Notes: generated from the letters alone by a model not told the origin. A stretch of 64,000 nucleotides of DNA from Calamus simplicifolius (GCA_900491605.1 UESW01004770.1:269661-333660); one strand, 5' to 3'. Counted from the first letter of the stretch, positions 24,907 to 37,649 are shown. Translations and numbers: made by a program.

Positions 24907-25682
24907 CTTTTAATAGGATATAATACAATATTATCATTATTTTTATTCTAAAATTATTATTTTTTAGTTCGATTTTCAAACAAATGTTAAAGCCTCACGT
25001 TTTGCTTTAAAAAATATGGTTGCTAAAGTAAAAGCTTTCTCCAAAGCTCTACCATCCAAAGTTACACTTCTAAAAACTATACCAATGCCGCCCGCCATCG
25101 GTTGCAGGCGTAATCCTCGCGTTGTATACAAGGAAAACTCAGGGCCACATCTGCTCTACGTAATGGAAATGACCTGCAATTTTTCCAGCGTGCTCCTTGT
25201 GCTGGTCATCATGAATAGAGGCCTAATTTTAGATGTCTGTCTCGGGATTCAGATGGGCCCAGTTGACTCCATCTAGCATGTAACAACCTTCGACACGGAA
25301 ACATCCTCCTCGTACGAAATCAAGTCGTCCCAGCTCTGATTTGGCTGGCACAGGAGGACCATTCCAAATCTTCGCATGGCCAAGTCCCGGCAAAACATCC
25401 GACATCGGCCAGCTGGAGCTAACCCGATGTTGGGGTCCCAAACGATTAACACCAAACCCAAAGTCCAAAGAGGGTTAAATTCAGAAGAATACTGAGATTG
25501 GCTCTCAGTTGTGTCGTTGAGGTGGCTAGCGGGGCGCCTCTACTTTGATGAGCCAAAGCCATGCACCAACCATTTTGTTCAGCATCGAAGATTAGATTAC
25601 ATTGATCCGCTTTTTGATGAACCCCGTGCGAAGAATGCATCAGCCAGATCTCTTGCAGCTCCAGAGATAGAGACGGTCATGA
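22705..25682. other. Intergenic region
   Basis: No gene was recognised. 24400-24990 is strongly AT-rich with an (AAT)n microsatellite at about 24841-24904. A 112-codon open frame at 23799-24137 and short frames near 25229-25640 show no family motif. Confidence 0.5.
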
Positions 25683-26105
25683 GAAAAAGTCTTTGTACAC
25701 CGCCTCCGGTGCAGCAAGACTTACGTGGGCTGCACCGGCTTTTCTGATTGGTCCACGTGGAGCCTACGTGGATGATGTGCCGGACGGTATGACTCTGCTA
25801 CAATGTAACGTTCTGAACGTGACGGCCATTTAAAGCGCTTTGCTTTTTTTAAAATTAGCATACAGACGAAAATGCCCTTTTCCTCCATTCTATCGCCATT
25901 TTACGTTGGATTTCATCTGTGCAAGAAAAACTCTTTCTTTCCCCTCGCTCTGGCTTTCGGCACGATCCTACGCCCTCGCTTTAGCTTTCGGTACGATCCT
26001 AAGCCCTCGCTCTAACTTTCCGGTCGAAAGAAAATATTTTAGCTTCGAGGCTGGAATACATGGGTACTGGAGTTTTTGTACAAAAACTCCTTCGTCCGCA
26101 GTATA
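25683..26105 (+). repeat. Left terminal inverted repeat of the MULE
   Basis: This matches the reverse complement of 38065-38484. Shared blocks include TTCTGATTGGTCCA-like, GGAGCCTACGT-like, ATGTAACGTTCTGAA and TTTCTTTCCCCTCGCTCTGG-like tracts, and GTTTTTGTACAAAA. The left copy has a 50-bp stretch (25698-25740) poorly matched on the right. Confidence 0.85.
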
Positions 26106-26299
26106 AAGTAAAAAGTCCTTCCCAATTCTTTGTAATGCTCCTTTATTACACCAAATGTTTTTTCTCGTTAGAGGTAGTTAATGCGTGACCAAACCATTTA
26201 ATGCACAGTAACTTCCTTAGAACAAAATAGTTATGACATTCTGGCAGTCATAACTGTTTAGAGTTTACTGTTTTGTAAGCACGAATGTCATACTCTTTT

Positions 26300-27060
26300 A
26301 ACTAGGGTGTTATACCTCATGAACTGCGGTGTCGTCAGAGTATTTCGGCCTATATTCCTCGTTATCTCCTGTCCATATAGCTCTAGTGTCGTCATGCTCG
26401 ATCGAAAATCCTTTGCGACACCGCAGTTCAAACATCACGACACCTAGCGACAACGCTACGACACCCATGCTTATAACCTGACGACACTCAAGGAGGAATT
26501 CGGCCTAAAAACATTGGTGACACCGCAGTTGAAACGTTATGACACCCTAGCGTTAACGCTACGATACCCATGCTTATAACCTTCGCGTTCTTCGTATGTT
26601 GCTTTCCGAGGTGTCGTAGCGTTTCTATGGGGTGTCTTTAAATGCTAAAGGGTGTGTCGTGCTTAAAACTGACACTGGAGAGCAGGACCGCAACACCCAA
26701 GTTTTGTTCACCCAAAAAAAGATCTACGACGCCGTAGGTGAAACATTAAGACACCCAAGCATCAACGCTACGACATCCCGTATGGAGAACAATCCCCACG
26801 ACACCCTGCTTTAACAGTGACATCATCGGTGTCATCGCCTTAAAGCTAGGGTATCGTCAGATGAGAACTGGGGTGTCGTAAATAGCCTGAGTCGGTGATG
26901 TCGTCGTTCACGATACCCCAGTTAAAACCTGACGACACCTTAGCACCAATTCTACGACACCCATGCTTATAACTGACCACAGAGAGAAGGCCCGTGATAC
27001 CCAAGTTACAAACCTAAGACACCCGTTCACGCTTAGGAGAAAACTTTAGCACATCCCAGG
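26300..27060 (+). repeat. Irregular GACACCC repeat block, left arm, outer part
   Basis: There are many copies of CGACACCC or close variants at irregular 20-45 bp spacing. A few are in the opposite orientation (GGTGTCG) at 26325-26410 and 26610-26650. No regular higher-order unit is visible here. Confidence 0.75.
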
Positions 27061-27149
27061 ATGAAATCGGAAAACAGTTACGACATCCAAGCTCCCTTAT
27101 CCTTCGATCTGGCAGCAAACACAAAAGTTACTAAAATTTTTTTTATTCA

Positions 27150-27482
27150 TCACACAAATAAAGACAAGAAGAAAAGAGAAGAAAAAATTACAGGAGCCCT
27201 CACTGGGCTTTTCATTTTCTCCGGGCGCTGCCAAGCTCCCCCACGCTGCGGGACTAACTCGGCGATCTGGCGCTGGAGGGACGCTACTTGCCCCTCCAGC
27301 TAGCAGTTGGCCCGACACAGGACCTCGATCTCTCTCGTTGAAACGGCCAGGTATTGCTCGACCGCCCTGTGGAGTCGCTCGTTGTTTGCGAGCGACGACG
27401 CAAAGACGTCCGCATCGACGGTTACCGTTGTGCGGCGGCTCCCATGGGTGCCAGTAGATCGTCCCTCACCTCTAGAAGCCAT
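27150..27482 (-). pseudogene. Small basic/coiled-coil open frame inside the MULE left arm
   Basis: From the ATG at 27482 the frame reads MASRGEGRSTGTHGSRR and then VEQYLAVSTREIEVLCRANC. A TAG at 27300-27302 interrupts it, then LEGQVASLQRQIAELVPQRG, and it ends at TGA 27150-27152, 110 residues in all. Heptad-like Leu/Ile/Val spacing around the stop suggests a coiled coil. The TAG sits where CAG (Gln) would continue the helix. An upstream in-frame ATG exists at 27593. I do not recognise a family. It may be a captured host fragment or an element protein. Confidence 0.4.
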
Positions 27483-27789
27483 CTCAGTATCCAAAAAGTT
27501 TGGAAGATCAACTGAAAAGGTGATTAACGATCGCATTCCCCCATCCATATTTAAGGTACTCCTAGCGGGTGTTTCGATTGCCCGAGCTATCATCTCCGGC
27601 GCCCCTATCGTGGAAACTCGCCACGTGCCACCATCTTAGTGGACAGTCAAAGAAAATGAATGGGTTTTGAACTAGGGTGTCGTGGGTTTCAACAAGATAA
27701 GAGCGAATGGCAGCAACCAGGAGGAATTTGCCCCTCTCGTGAACAGAAACCATTAATGAAGAATGAAGAGAGTGTGGGGAAGCCAAATA

Positions 27790-28915
27790 CTGCGACACCC
27801 TATTACCAATGCTTCGATACCCATGCTTAAAACTGACCACGGAGAGAATACCCGGACACTCCTGGTGGAATTTGGTCGAAAATCCTTTGCGACACCCCAG
27901 TTGAAATCTCACGACACCCTAGCTTTAAGGCAACGACACCCGTGCTTAAAACTAACCACGGAGAGAATCCCTGCGACACCTCTTGTGGAATTCGGCCGAA
28001 AATCATTCGCGACACCCTAGTTGAAATCTCACGACACCCTAGCTTTAAGGAGATGACATCCGTGCTTAAAACTGACCACAGAGAGAATCCCCGCGACACC
28101 CTAGTTCGAATTCGGCCGAAAATCCTTCGTGACACCCCAGTTGTAATCTCACGATACCCTAGCTCTAAGTCGATGACACCCGTGCTTAAAACTAACCATG
28201 GAGAGAATCCCCACGACACCCCCTGGTGGAATTCGGCCGAAAATCATTCACGACACCCCAGTTGAAATCTCATGACACCCTAGCTTTAAGGAGATGACAC
28301 CCATGCTTAAAACTGACCACGGAGAGAATCCCCGCGACACCCCCTGGTGGAATTCGGCCGAAAATCATTCGCGACACCCCAGTTGAAATCTCACGACACC
28401 CTAGCTTTAAGGAGAAGACACCCGTGCTTAAAACTGACCACGGAGAGAATCCCTGCGACACCCCCTGATCGAATTTGGCCGAAAATCCTTCGCGACACCC
28501 CAGTTGAAATCTCACGACACCCTAGCTTTAAGGCGACGACACCCATGCTTAAAACGGACCACAGAGAGAATCCCCGCAACACCCCCTGGTGGAATTCAGC
28601 CGAAAATCATTTGCGACACCCCAGTTGAAATCTCACGACACCCTAGCTTTAAGGCGACGACACCCGTGCTTAAAACGGACCACGGAGAGAATCCCCGCGA
28701 CACCCCTGTGAAATTCAGCCAAAAATCATTCGCGACACCCCAGTTGAAATCTCACGACACCCTAGCTTTAGGGCGACGACACCTGTGCTTACAAATGATC
28801 ACGGAGAGAATCCCAGTGACACCCCTGTGGAATTCGGCCGAAAATCCTTCGCGACACCCCAGTTGAAACCTCACGACACCCTAGCACCAATGCTACGACA
28901 CCCATGCTTATTGCT
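27790..28915 (+). repeat. Tandem array, about 8-9 units of 121 bp, left arm of the MULE
   Basis: Units begin at the recurring ACGACACCCTAGCTTTAAGG, at about 27911, 28031, 28151, 28273, 28394, 28515, 28636 and 28757, and each holds four GACACCC heptamers. Each unit also carries GGAGAGAATCCC and GAATTCGGCCGAAAATC. The same unit occurs inverted at 36190-37560. Confidence 0.95.
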
Positions 28916-29149
28916 TTAAGGCGATGACCAACCCGCCTTAACAGTCAACGCACGGGTGTCGTCACCTTAAAGCTAGGGTGTCGTCAGATGAGAACTGCGG
29001 TGTCGGTAACAGCATGAGTCGGGGATGGTGTCGTTAGGCCCTTCGTGTCGTATTATTTTAATCTTCGTGTCCTAATCCTTTGTCAGGATATATTGACAAC
29101 TAAATCTATGGATATCATTGTTCATGACTGTGTGCCTATATTTCCACAG

Positions 29150-31425
29150 ACGATGCTGAAATTAAAGATCAGAAAGAAATCGATAACACTCCCGGCCGTG
29201 CACCTTCACCCGTCGCTCCAAATGTAGTGGATGATACCGTAGTTCCTCAAACTGGAATGGAATTCAATTCAGCAGATGATGTATATACATTCTACAATGG
29301 CTACGCGAAATGAGTTGGTTTTAAAATCACAACAGTGTGTAGCATGGCCAACAATAAAAAACAACTTTGCTTCAAGCACCTGACGTGTTGGAGGCAAGGA
29401 AAATCTAGAAAAACAGAGAAGAGTATGAATCATAGGGATACTGGAAAAGTTGATTGTATGGCATCCATAAAAGCAAGACTGAATGCTACAAGTGGTAAGT
29501 GGATATTGGATGAGGTTTCTCTAGAACATAACCATGGGATGTCCATAACATCAACTGGTTATCTACGGTCGCATAGGAGGATCAGCATACCAGAGAAGGC
29601 AGAGATCAGCAATTTACATGCTGTGAATGTTCCGACAACTCAGATATACTCTGCCATAGCAAGGAGAAAAGGGGGCAGAAGACAATTGGATTTCACCGAG
29701 AAGGATGCTCATAACTTCATTTGTCGCGAACGTCAGTCTAAGCTGAAAGAAGGAGATGCTCAGTCGATGGTAATTCATTTCACCGAAATGCAACTCAGAA
29801 ATTCCAATTTCTTCTATACCTTAGACCTCAATGATAATGGTCATCTGAGGTCTATCTTCTGGATTCATCCAAGGTCAAGATTGGCATGCACATACTTCGG
29901 TGATGTTCTAAGCTTTGACTCAACCTACTTGACAAACAGATATCAAATGCCTTTTTGTCCATTCGTCGGGGTCAACCATCATGGACAGTCCACCTTGCTT
30001 GGTTGCGCATTATTGTCTGATGAGAGTACTGAGACATATAAATAGGTTTTCCAGGCATGGCTGGATGCAAATGGTGGTCAAGCACCTATTGCCATAATAA
30101 CATACCAAGATAAGGCAATCGAGGCTGCTGTCAAAGAAGTTTTTTCTAACACACGACATCAATTTTATCTTTGGCATATATTGAAGAAGATACCTGAAAA
30201 GATTGGCCACATTTGCACGGCAAATCCCAAGTTTATGGTTGATTTCGATGAGGCGATATATGATTCATTGACCATATAGTCATTCGAGGAAAGGTGGGCA
30301 CATGTTATGGAGAAATATAAAGAATGCAAGTCTATAGATTGGTTCAATGTCCTTTACGAATGTCGGGATAAATGGGTCACAGTTTACCTAAAGGATACAT
30401 TCTTCGCAGGTTTGTATGTCATTGTCTTTGGTTCATGTTCGCGTTAAACGCTTTTTTTGTTGACAAAATTTTGAATAGGGATGTCATCTTCACAAATTAG
30501 CGAGAGCATTAATCACTTCTTCGATGGGTTTATAAATTCGAAGACAACACTAACGGAGTTCATAAGTAAGTACGAAGATGCCTTGGAAAAAAGATACGAG
30601 GCCGAAAATGAGGAAGATAATAGGACGTTGCAAACGATTACTTTCCTAAAGACATCATCACCTTTTGAGAGACAAGCTGCAGGAAGGTATACAAGGCACA
30701 TTTTCAAAAAATTTCAGAATGAGATCCTTGAAATGACTGCATCAAATACTAAATTGATCAAGGAAGCTGGCAACTGTTGTGTATATTCCGTAAAGTCGTA
30801 TGAAAGGATTGAAGTCGATGGAATCGACAAGGAGATGATCAAAGATTATATCGTGTCATACGATAGAAATATTGAGGATGTCCAATGCCAGTGCCGATCC
30901 TTTCAGTTCAAGGGGTACCTATGTAGGCATGCCTTGTTGGTTCTTCATCAAAGTGACGTATTTCGTTTACTAGATAAATACTTCTTGAAGAGATGGTGCA
31001 AGGACATGAAATACCAATTCGACGAATTCGACTGCAATACTGAAGGTTATGATAAAAGCACACGAAAATCACAGTACGTAGTGACAATTTTTTAATTGAT
31101 ATGTCCTAATATTTGTTTTCGTTAATATTATGTTAATGATTGTAGATATAGTTTGCTGAGTCATCGGATGATGAAGCTCGCAGAGATAGCCTCCATGTCT
31201 GCAGATGCATTTAATGTAGTGATGGATGGTCTAACACCTATATTCAAAATTGCCGTGGATGCCAACTGCGTAGCTAAACCAGATACAGAGCTTGTAATTC
31301 AAGATCCTGAACAAATTAGGACGAAAGGTCGCCCAAGAGAGAATAGATTAAAGAGTAGAGTCGAGAAGAAGTCAAAAAGATCAAGGAAAAATCTGGTCAA
31401 GGAAAGAGCTGCTTCAATGTATTGA
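29150..31425 (+). pseudogene. MULE transposase with FAR1 DNA-binding and SWIM domains, three stops
   Basis: Domain order: FAR1-type zinc DNA-binding domain (GMEFNSADDVYTFYNGYAK, ending LDEVSLEHNH), MULE transposase core and SWIM zinc finger. The first catalytic Asp is in SFDSTY at 29917-29919. The usual ITDQD reads ITYQD at 30103-30111. SWIM is CQCRSFQFKGYLCRH at 30886-30930. Two introns fit GT/AG and restore frame: 30410-30478 (giving FFAGMSSSQISES) and 31074-31145. The protein would bind the element ends and cut. Stops at 29311-29313, 30043-30045 and 30277-30279 break it. The N-terminal start is not resolved. FAR1-like host genes are relatives, but the location inside inverted repeats says element gene. 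Confidence 0.88.
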
Positions 31426-31539
31426 GTCAACTTCCGAAGCTTTAATGTACCACCTTCCGAAGCTTTGATGGACGAATTTGATGCTTATGTATTGAGTCAA
31501 CTTACACAGGAGCATATATAAAAAACGGGTGTCATAACT

Positions 31540-33050
31540 TTTGAACTAGGGTGTCTTGGTCGCAAATGAAGTGCTTTCAAAATAGGGTGTCTATTTCAGT
31601 CAAATGAAGTGCTTTTAGCGCGACGACACCCCAGCTCTTGGCTAACGACTCCCTAGCTTTTGCGCAGCGACACCCGAAAGGCAAAAACCTACGACATCCC
31701 AGTACTCGCGAATGGACACTAAAGATTTTACTGCAACGACACCCCAGCTCTTGGCTAACGACTCCCTAGCTCTAGCGCGGCGACACCCGAAAGGAAAAAA
31801 CCTACGACATCGCAGTACTCGCGAACGGACACCGAAGCTTTTAGCGCGACGACACCCCAGCTCCGGGCTAACGACTCCCTAGCTCTTGCGCGGCAACACC
31901 CGAAAGGCAAAAACCTACGACATCCTAGTACTCGCGAACGGACACCGAAGCTTTTAGCGCGACGACACCCCAGCTCCGGCCTAACGACTCCCTAGCTCTA
32001 GCACGGCGACACCCGAAAGGCGAAAACCTACGATATCCCAGTACTCGTGAATGGACACCGAAGCTTTTAGCGCGACGACACCCCAGCTCCGGTCTAATGA
32101 CTCCCTAGCTCCTGCGCGGCAACACCCGAAAGGCGAAAACCTACGACATCCCAGTACTCGCGAACGGACACCGAAGATTTTAGCGCGATGATACCCCAGC
32201 TCTTGGCTAACGACTCCCTAGCTCTAGCGCGGTGACACCCGAAAGGCGAAAACCTACGACATCGTAGTACTCGCGAACGGACACCGAAGCTTTTAGCGCG
32301 ACGACACCCCAGCTCCGGCCTAACGACTCCCTAGCTCTTGCGCGGCAACACTCGAAAGACGAAAACCTACAACATCGCAGTACTCGCGAACGGACACCGA
32401 AGCTTTTAGCGTGACGATACCCCAGCTCCGGCCTAACGACTCCCTAGATCTAGCGCGGCGACACCCGAAAGGTGAAAACCTACGACATCCCAGTACTTGC
32501 GAACGGACACCGAAGATTTTAGCGCGACGACACCCCAGCTCTTGGCTAACGACTCCCTAGCTCTAGCGCGGCGACACCCGAAAGACGAAACCTACGACAT
32601 CGCAGTACTCGCGAACGGACACCGAAGCTTTTAGCGCGACGACACCCTAGCTCCGGCCTAATGACTCCCTAGCTCTAGCGCGGCGATACCCGAAAGGCAA
32701 AAACCTACGACATCGCAGTACTCGCGAACTGACACCGAAGCTTTTAGCGCGACGACATCCCAACTCCGGCCTAACGACTCCCTAGCTCTAGCGCGGTGAC
32801 ACCCGAAAGGCGAAAACCTACGACATCCCAGTACTCACGAACGGACACCGAAGCTTTTAGCGCGACGATACCCCATCTCTTGGCTAACGACTCCCTAGCT
32901 CTTGCGCTGCGACACCCGAAAGGCGAAAACCTACGACATCCCAGTACTCGCGAACGGACACCAAAGATTTTAGCGCGACGACACCCCAGCTCTTGGCTAA
33001 CGACTCCCTAGCTCTAGCGCGGCGACACCCGAAAGGCAAAAACCTACAAA
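31540..33050 (+). repeat. Tandem array, about 12-13 units of about 113 bp, centre of the MULE
   Basis: The unit contains GCGCGACGACACCCCAGCTC, then AACGACTCCCTAGCTC, GCGACACCCGAAAGG, CTACGACATCCCAGTACTCG and GGACACCGAAGC. That is five diverged copies of a GACACCC-centred monomer of about 20-27 bp. The array lies just downstream of both convergent genes, between their 3' ends. Confidence 0.95.
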
Positions 33051-33178
33051 GGCAAACATATGAATAAATCGAGGACACCCATGTTCTCAATATAAAATTT
33101 GTGCATTTGCATTAAATCTTAATCAGTGTTAATATGAATAAATTACATTCAATTTTCATTCAGAAAAGAATAAAAAAA

Positions 33179-35728
33179 TTAAGAACATTTTTTGACAATG
33201 TCGCTAATCTTTTTGTTTAGGCCCTCTCTCAATATCGTCACAGCTAAGTGTCGCCGGTAATCTCTGACTTCCTCATCCGTGAAATCCATCTTCATATCAG
33301 GATTGTCCCATCGAGCAAGACATTCCATGTATCTCATACAGTATAGGCCGCAATCTAGCGATCTGGTCGGTTGGCTTGGGCAATCCGAAATCTCTCCCAT
33401 CGGCCAAGTCATCGCTTCCTTCTTATCGCAGTAGATATGGAATATGTGGCCAAGAATTGCATGTCATTTCCTTGCATTGGCCTTGTACTTGGGGTTGTGT
33501 TTCATTGAATTCAGGTGCATGAACACCTTTCTTTCCATATCGATAGCAACCAAATGCCAGTGCGATTTATCGGAGTTTATTATGGTGAAAAGAAACCGGA
33601 ATTGGGCCTTATCTTCATCTGATACATTGTCAAATATCGAGGCCCTTGATGTTCCAGCAAGTTCATGAGCAGGTGATGAAGATGTCAGACACAGAGCGGA
33701 TACGAAAACTGATGCAAATATGCACTTATAGTATCGGTCCGGATGCTCTGTCCAGTTGCGCATCAGAAACTCCTGGCCGGCATCAATTATCTGCCAATGC
33801 AATGTAAACCGATTAATATAATTCTAAAATCAACAACTAGAACAGGTTTCTTGATATACTTACATCATCTATTATCATTTCATTGTTAATGAGATCTTGA
33901 AGATTTTTCCTTGTTACAACGCCAGAAAACATATTGGTGTAAACGATCTCGTCGGTTAATCGTTCGCTCAAAATTTTTTGAATAATAATTTGGTCATCTT
34001 CGACCGTTGTATTGGGCTTTGATGTGCCCACTGTCTTCGCCGACTTTTTAGGACGGGTTGTCTCATAACAATCTCCAACGACCGTGGATGCCTTACGCTT
34101 CCTCAGCTCTTTTTTAACCCTCCTAACAAGCGAAGGCACTCCAACGATTTCTATGTCCATATTATCACCCTTTGGCGCAGGGGTGCCAAGTTTATTATCG
34201 GATATGGACTCATCTTTATTTTCATTCCCATGCTCTATTTTATCAGCCAATGAATCCCCCTCCAATCTCTTCTCCTCTGCTTTTGCATTCCACGTCTCAA
34301 TTGGACACTCGGATGAATGGTCCTCCTCCATCTTCTTCTCCTCACTATTTCCATTACCAGGCTCGCGGAGGACCAACTCCAGGGAATGCACCTTCTCTGT
34401 TTTCCCGTCTCCCTTATCCTCCTCATTTATTGCATTACTTTCCTTTCTGAGCAGTGAACTAAGGAGGCTCTCAGCAATGGACAGCCTGTGCCTGACATCA
34501 TCGAGTTGATTCTTAACGCACTCCAATTCAGTCCTCAACTCGGCACATCCTGCGCAGCTATCCGTTGGTTAAGGGGCGCAGGTATCTGTTGGTTGAGGGG
34601 ATGCTACATTCTGCTGAGTGAGAAGCCAGCGCTCTTCTGACAGTGGTACAGTAGCTCCCTCCATCTGCAACGCAAGATGATAACAAATTAATATTAAGTG
34701 AACATATTGACACATTAAGTTGAAAAATATGGTCAGAGCAATGGAGCAATGTACTAGCTTACCAAGTCATGAGGCTGCAAGTCGGCAACCTGAACCGACT
34801 GGATCTTCATTTGGAGGTCATACCACTTCAACAGCCGGGGCAGTTTATCAGGGTATTCTGGTTCTCGCATTGATGTATGCTCGAGGAACCACGCCTGAAC
34901 ATGATATTTTTTGGATATTAAATGATGTAATATTAACAAAAAATTATACTAAGAACACTACTTCTGCGTTTCAATAATCCTTACCACCAGTGCTACCGAG
35001 CATCCGAACAGGGTAGGCTGCCTCCTAACTTTTTTTGTATTCTTTGAGTGGACCGGCTCCTCAGAACGCAAGCAAGCAGCTATTTCTGGAAGAGCCAGAA
35101 CAATCAACTCCTTCAATGCCGAAGCCCAGTCGATGCTATCCAGTTGACTTAAGTCATCCAAATGCTGGATGAGATACCGTGGACATCTCTGATTAGACTT
35201 TGGAGCCAAAAACATGGCCAACATGTATGCGATCCAAAGTCAGACGGTGTCCTCGACATCCTCCTGTACCTTAGATGATCGGAGTTGAAATATTAACTTC
35301 TCCAAACCTTCTTGGCGAAGATCTAAACCCTGGCCAAACCGTCTGAACAACCTTCCGTTAAATAATTGGCTGGACGTGTCGATCTTCTTCCCATGAGCTG
35401 GAAGTCCCAGAATGAGTGCGACTTCATTGGCACTGAATAGAACTGGCTTTCCGCAAAAAATGAACTCGTCGCCTCCATTGTGACATCTTATGATGTCTGC
35501 TAGCAGTCGCCCGTCGACTGTGAACGTCTGCATATCGACGAAGGCACCAAATGGGGTCCTTCGAATAAGTTTTGTATGCCGTCTAGTGAACCCCATCTTC
35601 CAAACCTTCTGAACGTATACGGTCAGCCTGCAACTATTCTTAAACAGCTGGGAAGCTTTCACTGGGGGGACTGGAACAATTTTCATGTCAACTGAAACTG
35701 GGGGTAAGACATAAGACATACTTGTCAT
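33179..35728 (-). pseudogene. MULE-borne gene: plant-mobile-like N part, coiled coil, Ulp1 (C48) protease domain; three stops
   Basis: The four-exon model, all phase 0, is 35728-34985, 34894-34763, 34664-33864 and 33790-33179, for 762 residues plus stop. Exon 1 has FTVDGRLLADIIRCHNGGDE and EVALILGLPAHG, as in plant genes that pair a mobile-type domain with Ulp1. Exon 3 is Glu/Lys-rich with a heptad coiled coil (ELRTELECVKNQLDDVRHRL). Exon 4 is a SUMO-protease fold with His in HWHLVAID (about 33554-33562), Gln in PSQPT (33371-33373) and Cys in DCGLYC (33350-33352). The Asp normally after the His is Asn (FMHLNSM). Premature stops: TGA at 35240-35242, TAA at 34569-34571 and TGA at 33464-33466. 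An upstream exon near 35790-35905 is possible. The role in the element is unknown. Confidence 0.8.
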
Positions 35729-36189
35729 GAAATTTTAAGAGAGGATGTCATAATATTTTAACATAGTGATAAACATACCTTAAGGAGCCGCATCCTCATT
35801 CGAACAAAGAACGATGTCCTTGCATTGTTCCGCCATTTTCTCCGTCAGGTTCTTCCTTGTTCGCGGTCTTCGTCCACAAACAAAAGCACTCATCTTCATG
35901 AATGAAGTATATGGAAGAATGAACTATGGAAGAAATTTAGGAGACCAGTGGCTTCTCGAGCAAGAAACGAAGGATGGCTTCTCGAGCAACAGACGAAGGA
36001 CCTCTAGGGTTTATGCTGACCTCAGAGAAATACGAAAGGACACCAGGATCGCCACGATCACATCACACTGACCCGCAAACCCATAGGAACTGCTCACGTT
36101 TTGCAACTTTTCTTGAAAAGATGGCATAGCTGAGTTACTAGGGTGTCATCGAATTAGTACTAGGGTGACGTCAAAATTTCCGCCTTGTT

Positions 36190-37560
36190 TGAGCATGGTG
36201 GTCGTCGCCTTAAAGCTAGGGTATCGTGAGATTTCAACTGGGGTGTCGCGAAGGATTTACGGCCGAATTCAAACTAGGGTGTCGCGGGGATTCTCTATGT
36301 GGTCAGTTTTAAGTAAGGGTGTCATCTCCTTAAAGCTAGGGTGTCGTGAGATTTCAACTGGGGTGTCGCAAATGATTTTCGGCCGAATTCCACCAGGGGG
36401 TATCGCGGGGATTCTCTCCGTGGTCCGTTTTAAGCACGGGTGTCGTCGCCTTAAAGCTAGGGTGTCGTGAGATTTAATTGGGGTGTCGCGAAGGATTTTC
36501 GGCCGAATTCCACAGGGTGTCGCTGGGATTCTCTCCGTGGTCATTTGTAAGCATGGGTGTCGTCGCCCTAAAGCTAGGGTGTCGTGAGATTTCAACTGGG
36601 GTGTCGCGAATGATTTTCGGCCGAATTCCACCAGGGGGTGTCGCGGGGATTCTCTCCATGGTCCGTTTTAAGCATGGGTGTCATCGCCTTAAAGCTATGG
36701 TGTCGTGAGATTTCAACTGGGGTGTCGCGAAGGATTTTCGGCCGAATTCCACAGGGGTATCGCTTGGATTCTCTCCGTGGTCATTTGTAAGCACGGGTGT
36801 CGTCGCCCTAAAGCTAGGATGTCGTGAGATTTCAACTGGGGTGTCACGAATGATTTTCGGCCGAATTCCACCAGGGGGTGTCGCGGGGATTCTCTCCGTG
36901 GTCATTTGTAAGCACGGGTGTCATCGCCCTAAAGCTAGGGTGTTGTGAGATTTCAACTGGGGTGTCGCGAATGATTTTCGGCCGAATTCCACAGGGGTGT
37001 CGCGGGGATTCTCTCCATGGTTCATTTTAAGCACGGGTATCGTCGCCTTAAAGCTAGGGTATCGTGAGATTTTAACTGGGGTGTCGCGAATGATTTTCGG
37101 CCGAATTCCACCAGGGGGTGTCGCGGGGATTCTCTCCATGGTCCGTTTTAAGCACGGGTGTCGTCGCCTTAAAGCTAGGGTGTCGTGAGATTTCAACTGG
37201 GGGTGTCGCGAAGGATTTTCGGCCGAATTCCATGGGGGTGTCGCTGGGATTCTCTCCGTGGTCATTTGTAAGCACGGGTGTCGTCGCCCTAAAGCTAGGG
37301 TGTCGTGAGATTTCAACTGGGGTGTCGCGAATGATTTTCGACCGAATTCCACCAGGGGGTGTCGCGGGGATTCTCTCTGTGGTTAGTTTTAAGCACGAGT
37401 GTCATCGACTTAGAGCTAGAGTGCCGTGATATTACAACTGGGGTGTCGCAAAGGATTTTCGGCCGAATTCGAACTAAGGTGTCGCGGGGATTCTCTTCGT
37501 GGTCAGTTTTAAGCACGGGTATCGCAGCATTGGTACTAGGGTGTCGCAGTATTTGGCTTC
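36190..37560 (-). repeat. Inverted 121-bp array, about 11 units, right arm of the MULE
   Basis: This is the reverse complement of the unit at 27790-28915: GGGTGTCGTCGCC, AAAGCTAGGGTGTCGTGAG, AACTGGGGTGTCGCG, GGCCGAATTCCACC, GGGGATTCTCTCCGTGGTC. The two arms together could pair over more than 1 kb. Confidence 0.95.
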
Positions 37561-37649
37561 CCCACACTCTCTTCATTGATAGTTTCTGTTCATGAGGGGG
37601 GCAAATTCCTCCTGGGGTGTTTGCTGTCATTCGCTCTTATCTTGTTGAA

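Noticed and set aside
27790..28915. CRISPR-like look of regularly spaced repeats
   Set aside because: The 'spacers' are themselves repeated from unit to unit, the genome is a plant, and the array lies inside a MULE; it is a higher-order tandem repeat.
29150..31425. A host FAR1/FHY3-family transcription factor gene
   Set aside because: It lies inside matched terminal inverted repeats, has three stops and sits with a convergent Ulp1 gene, so it is the element's transposase.
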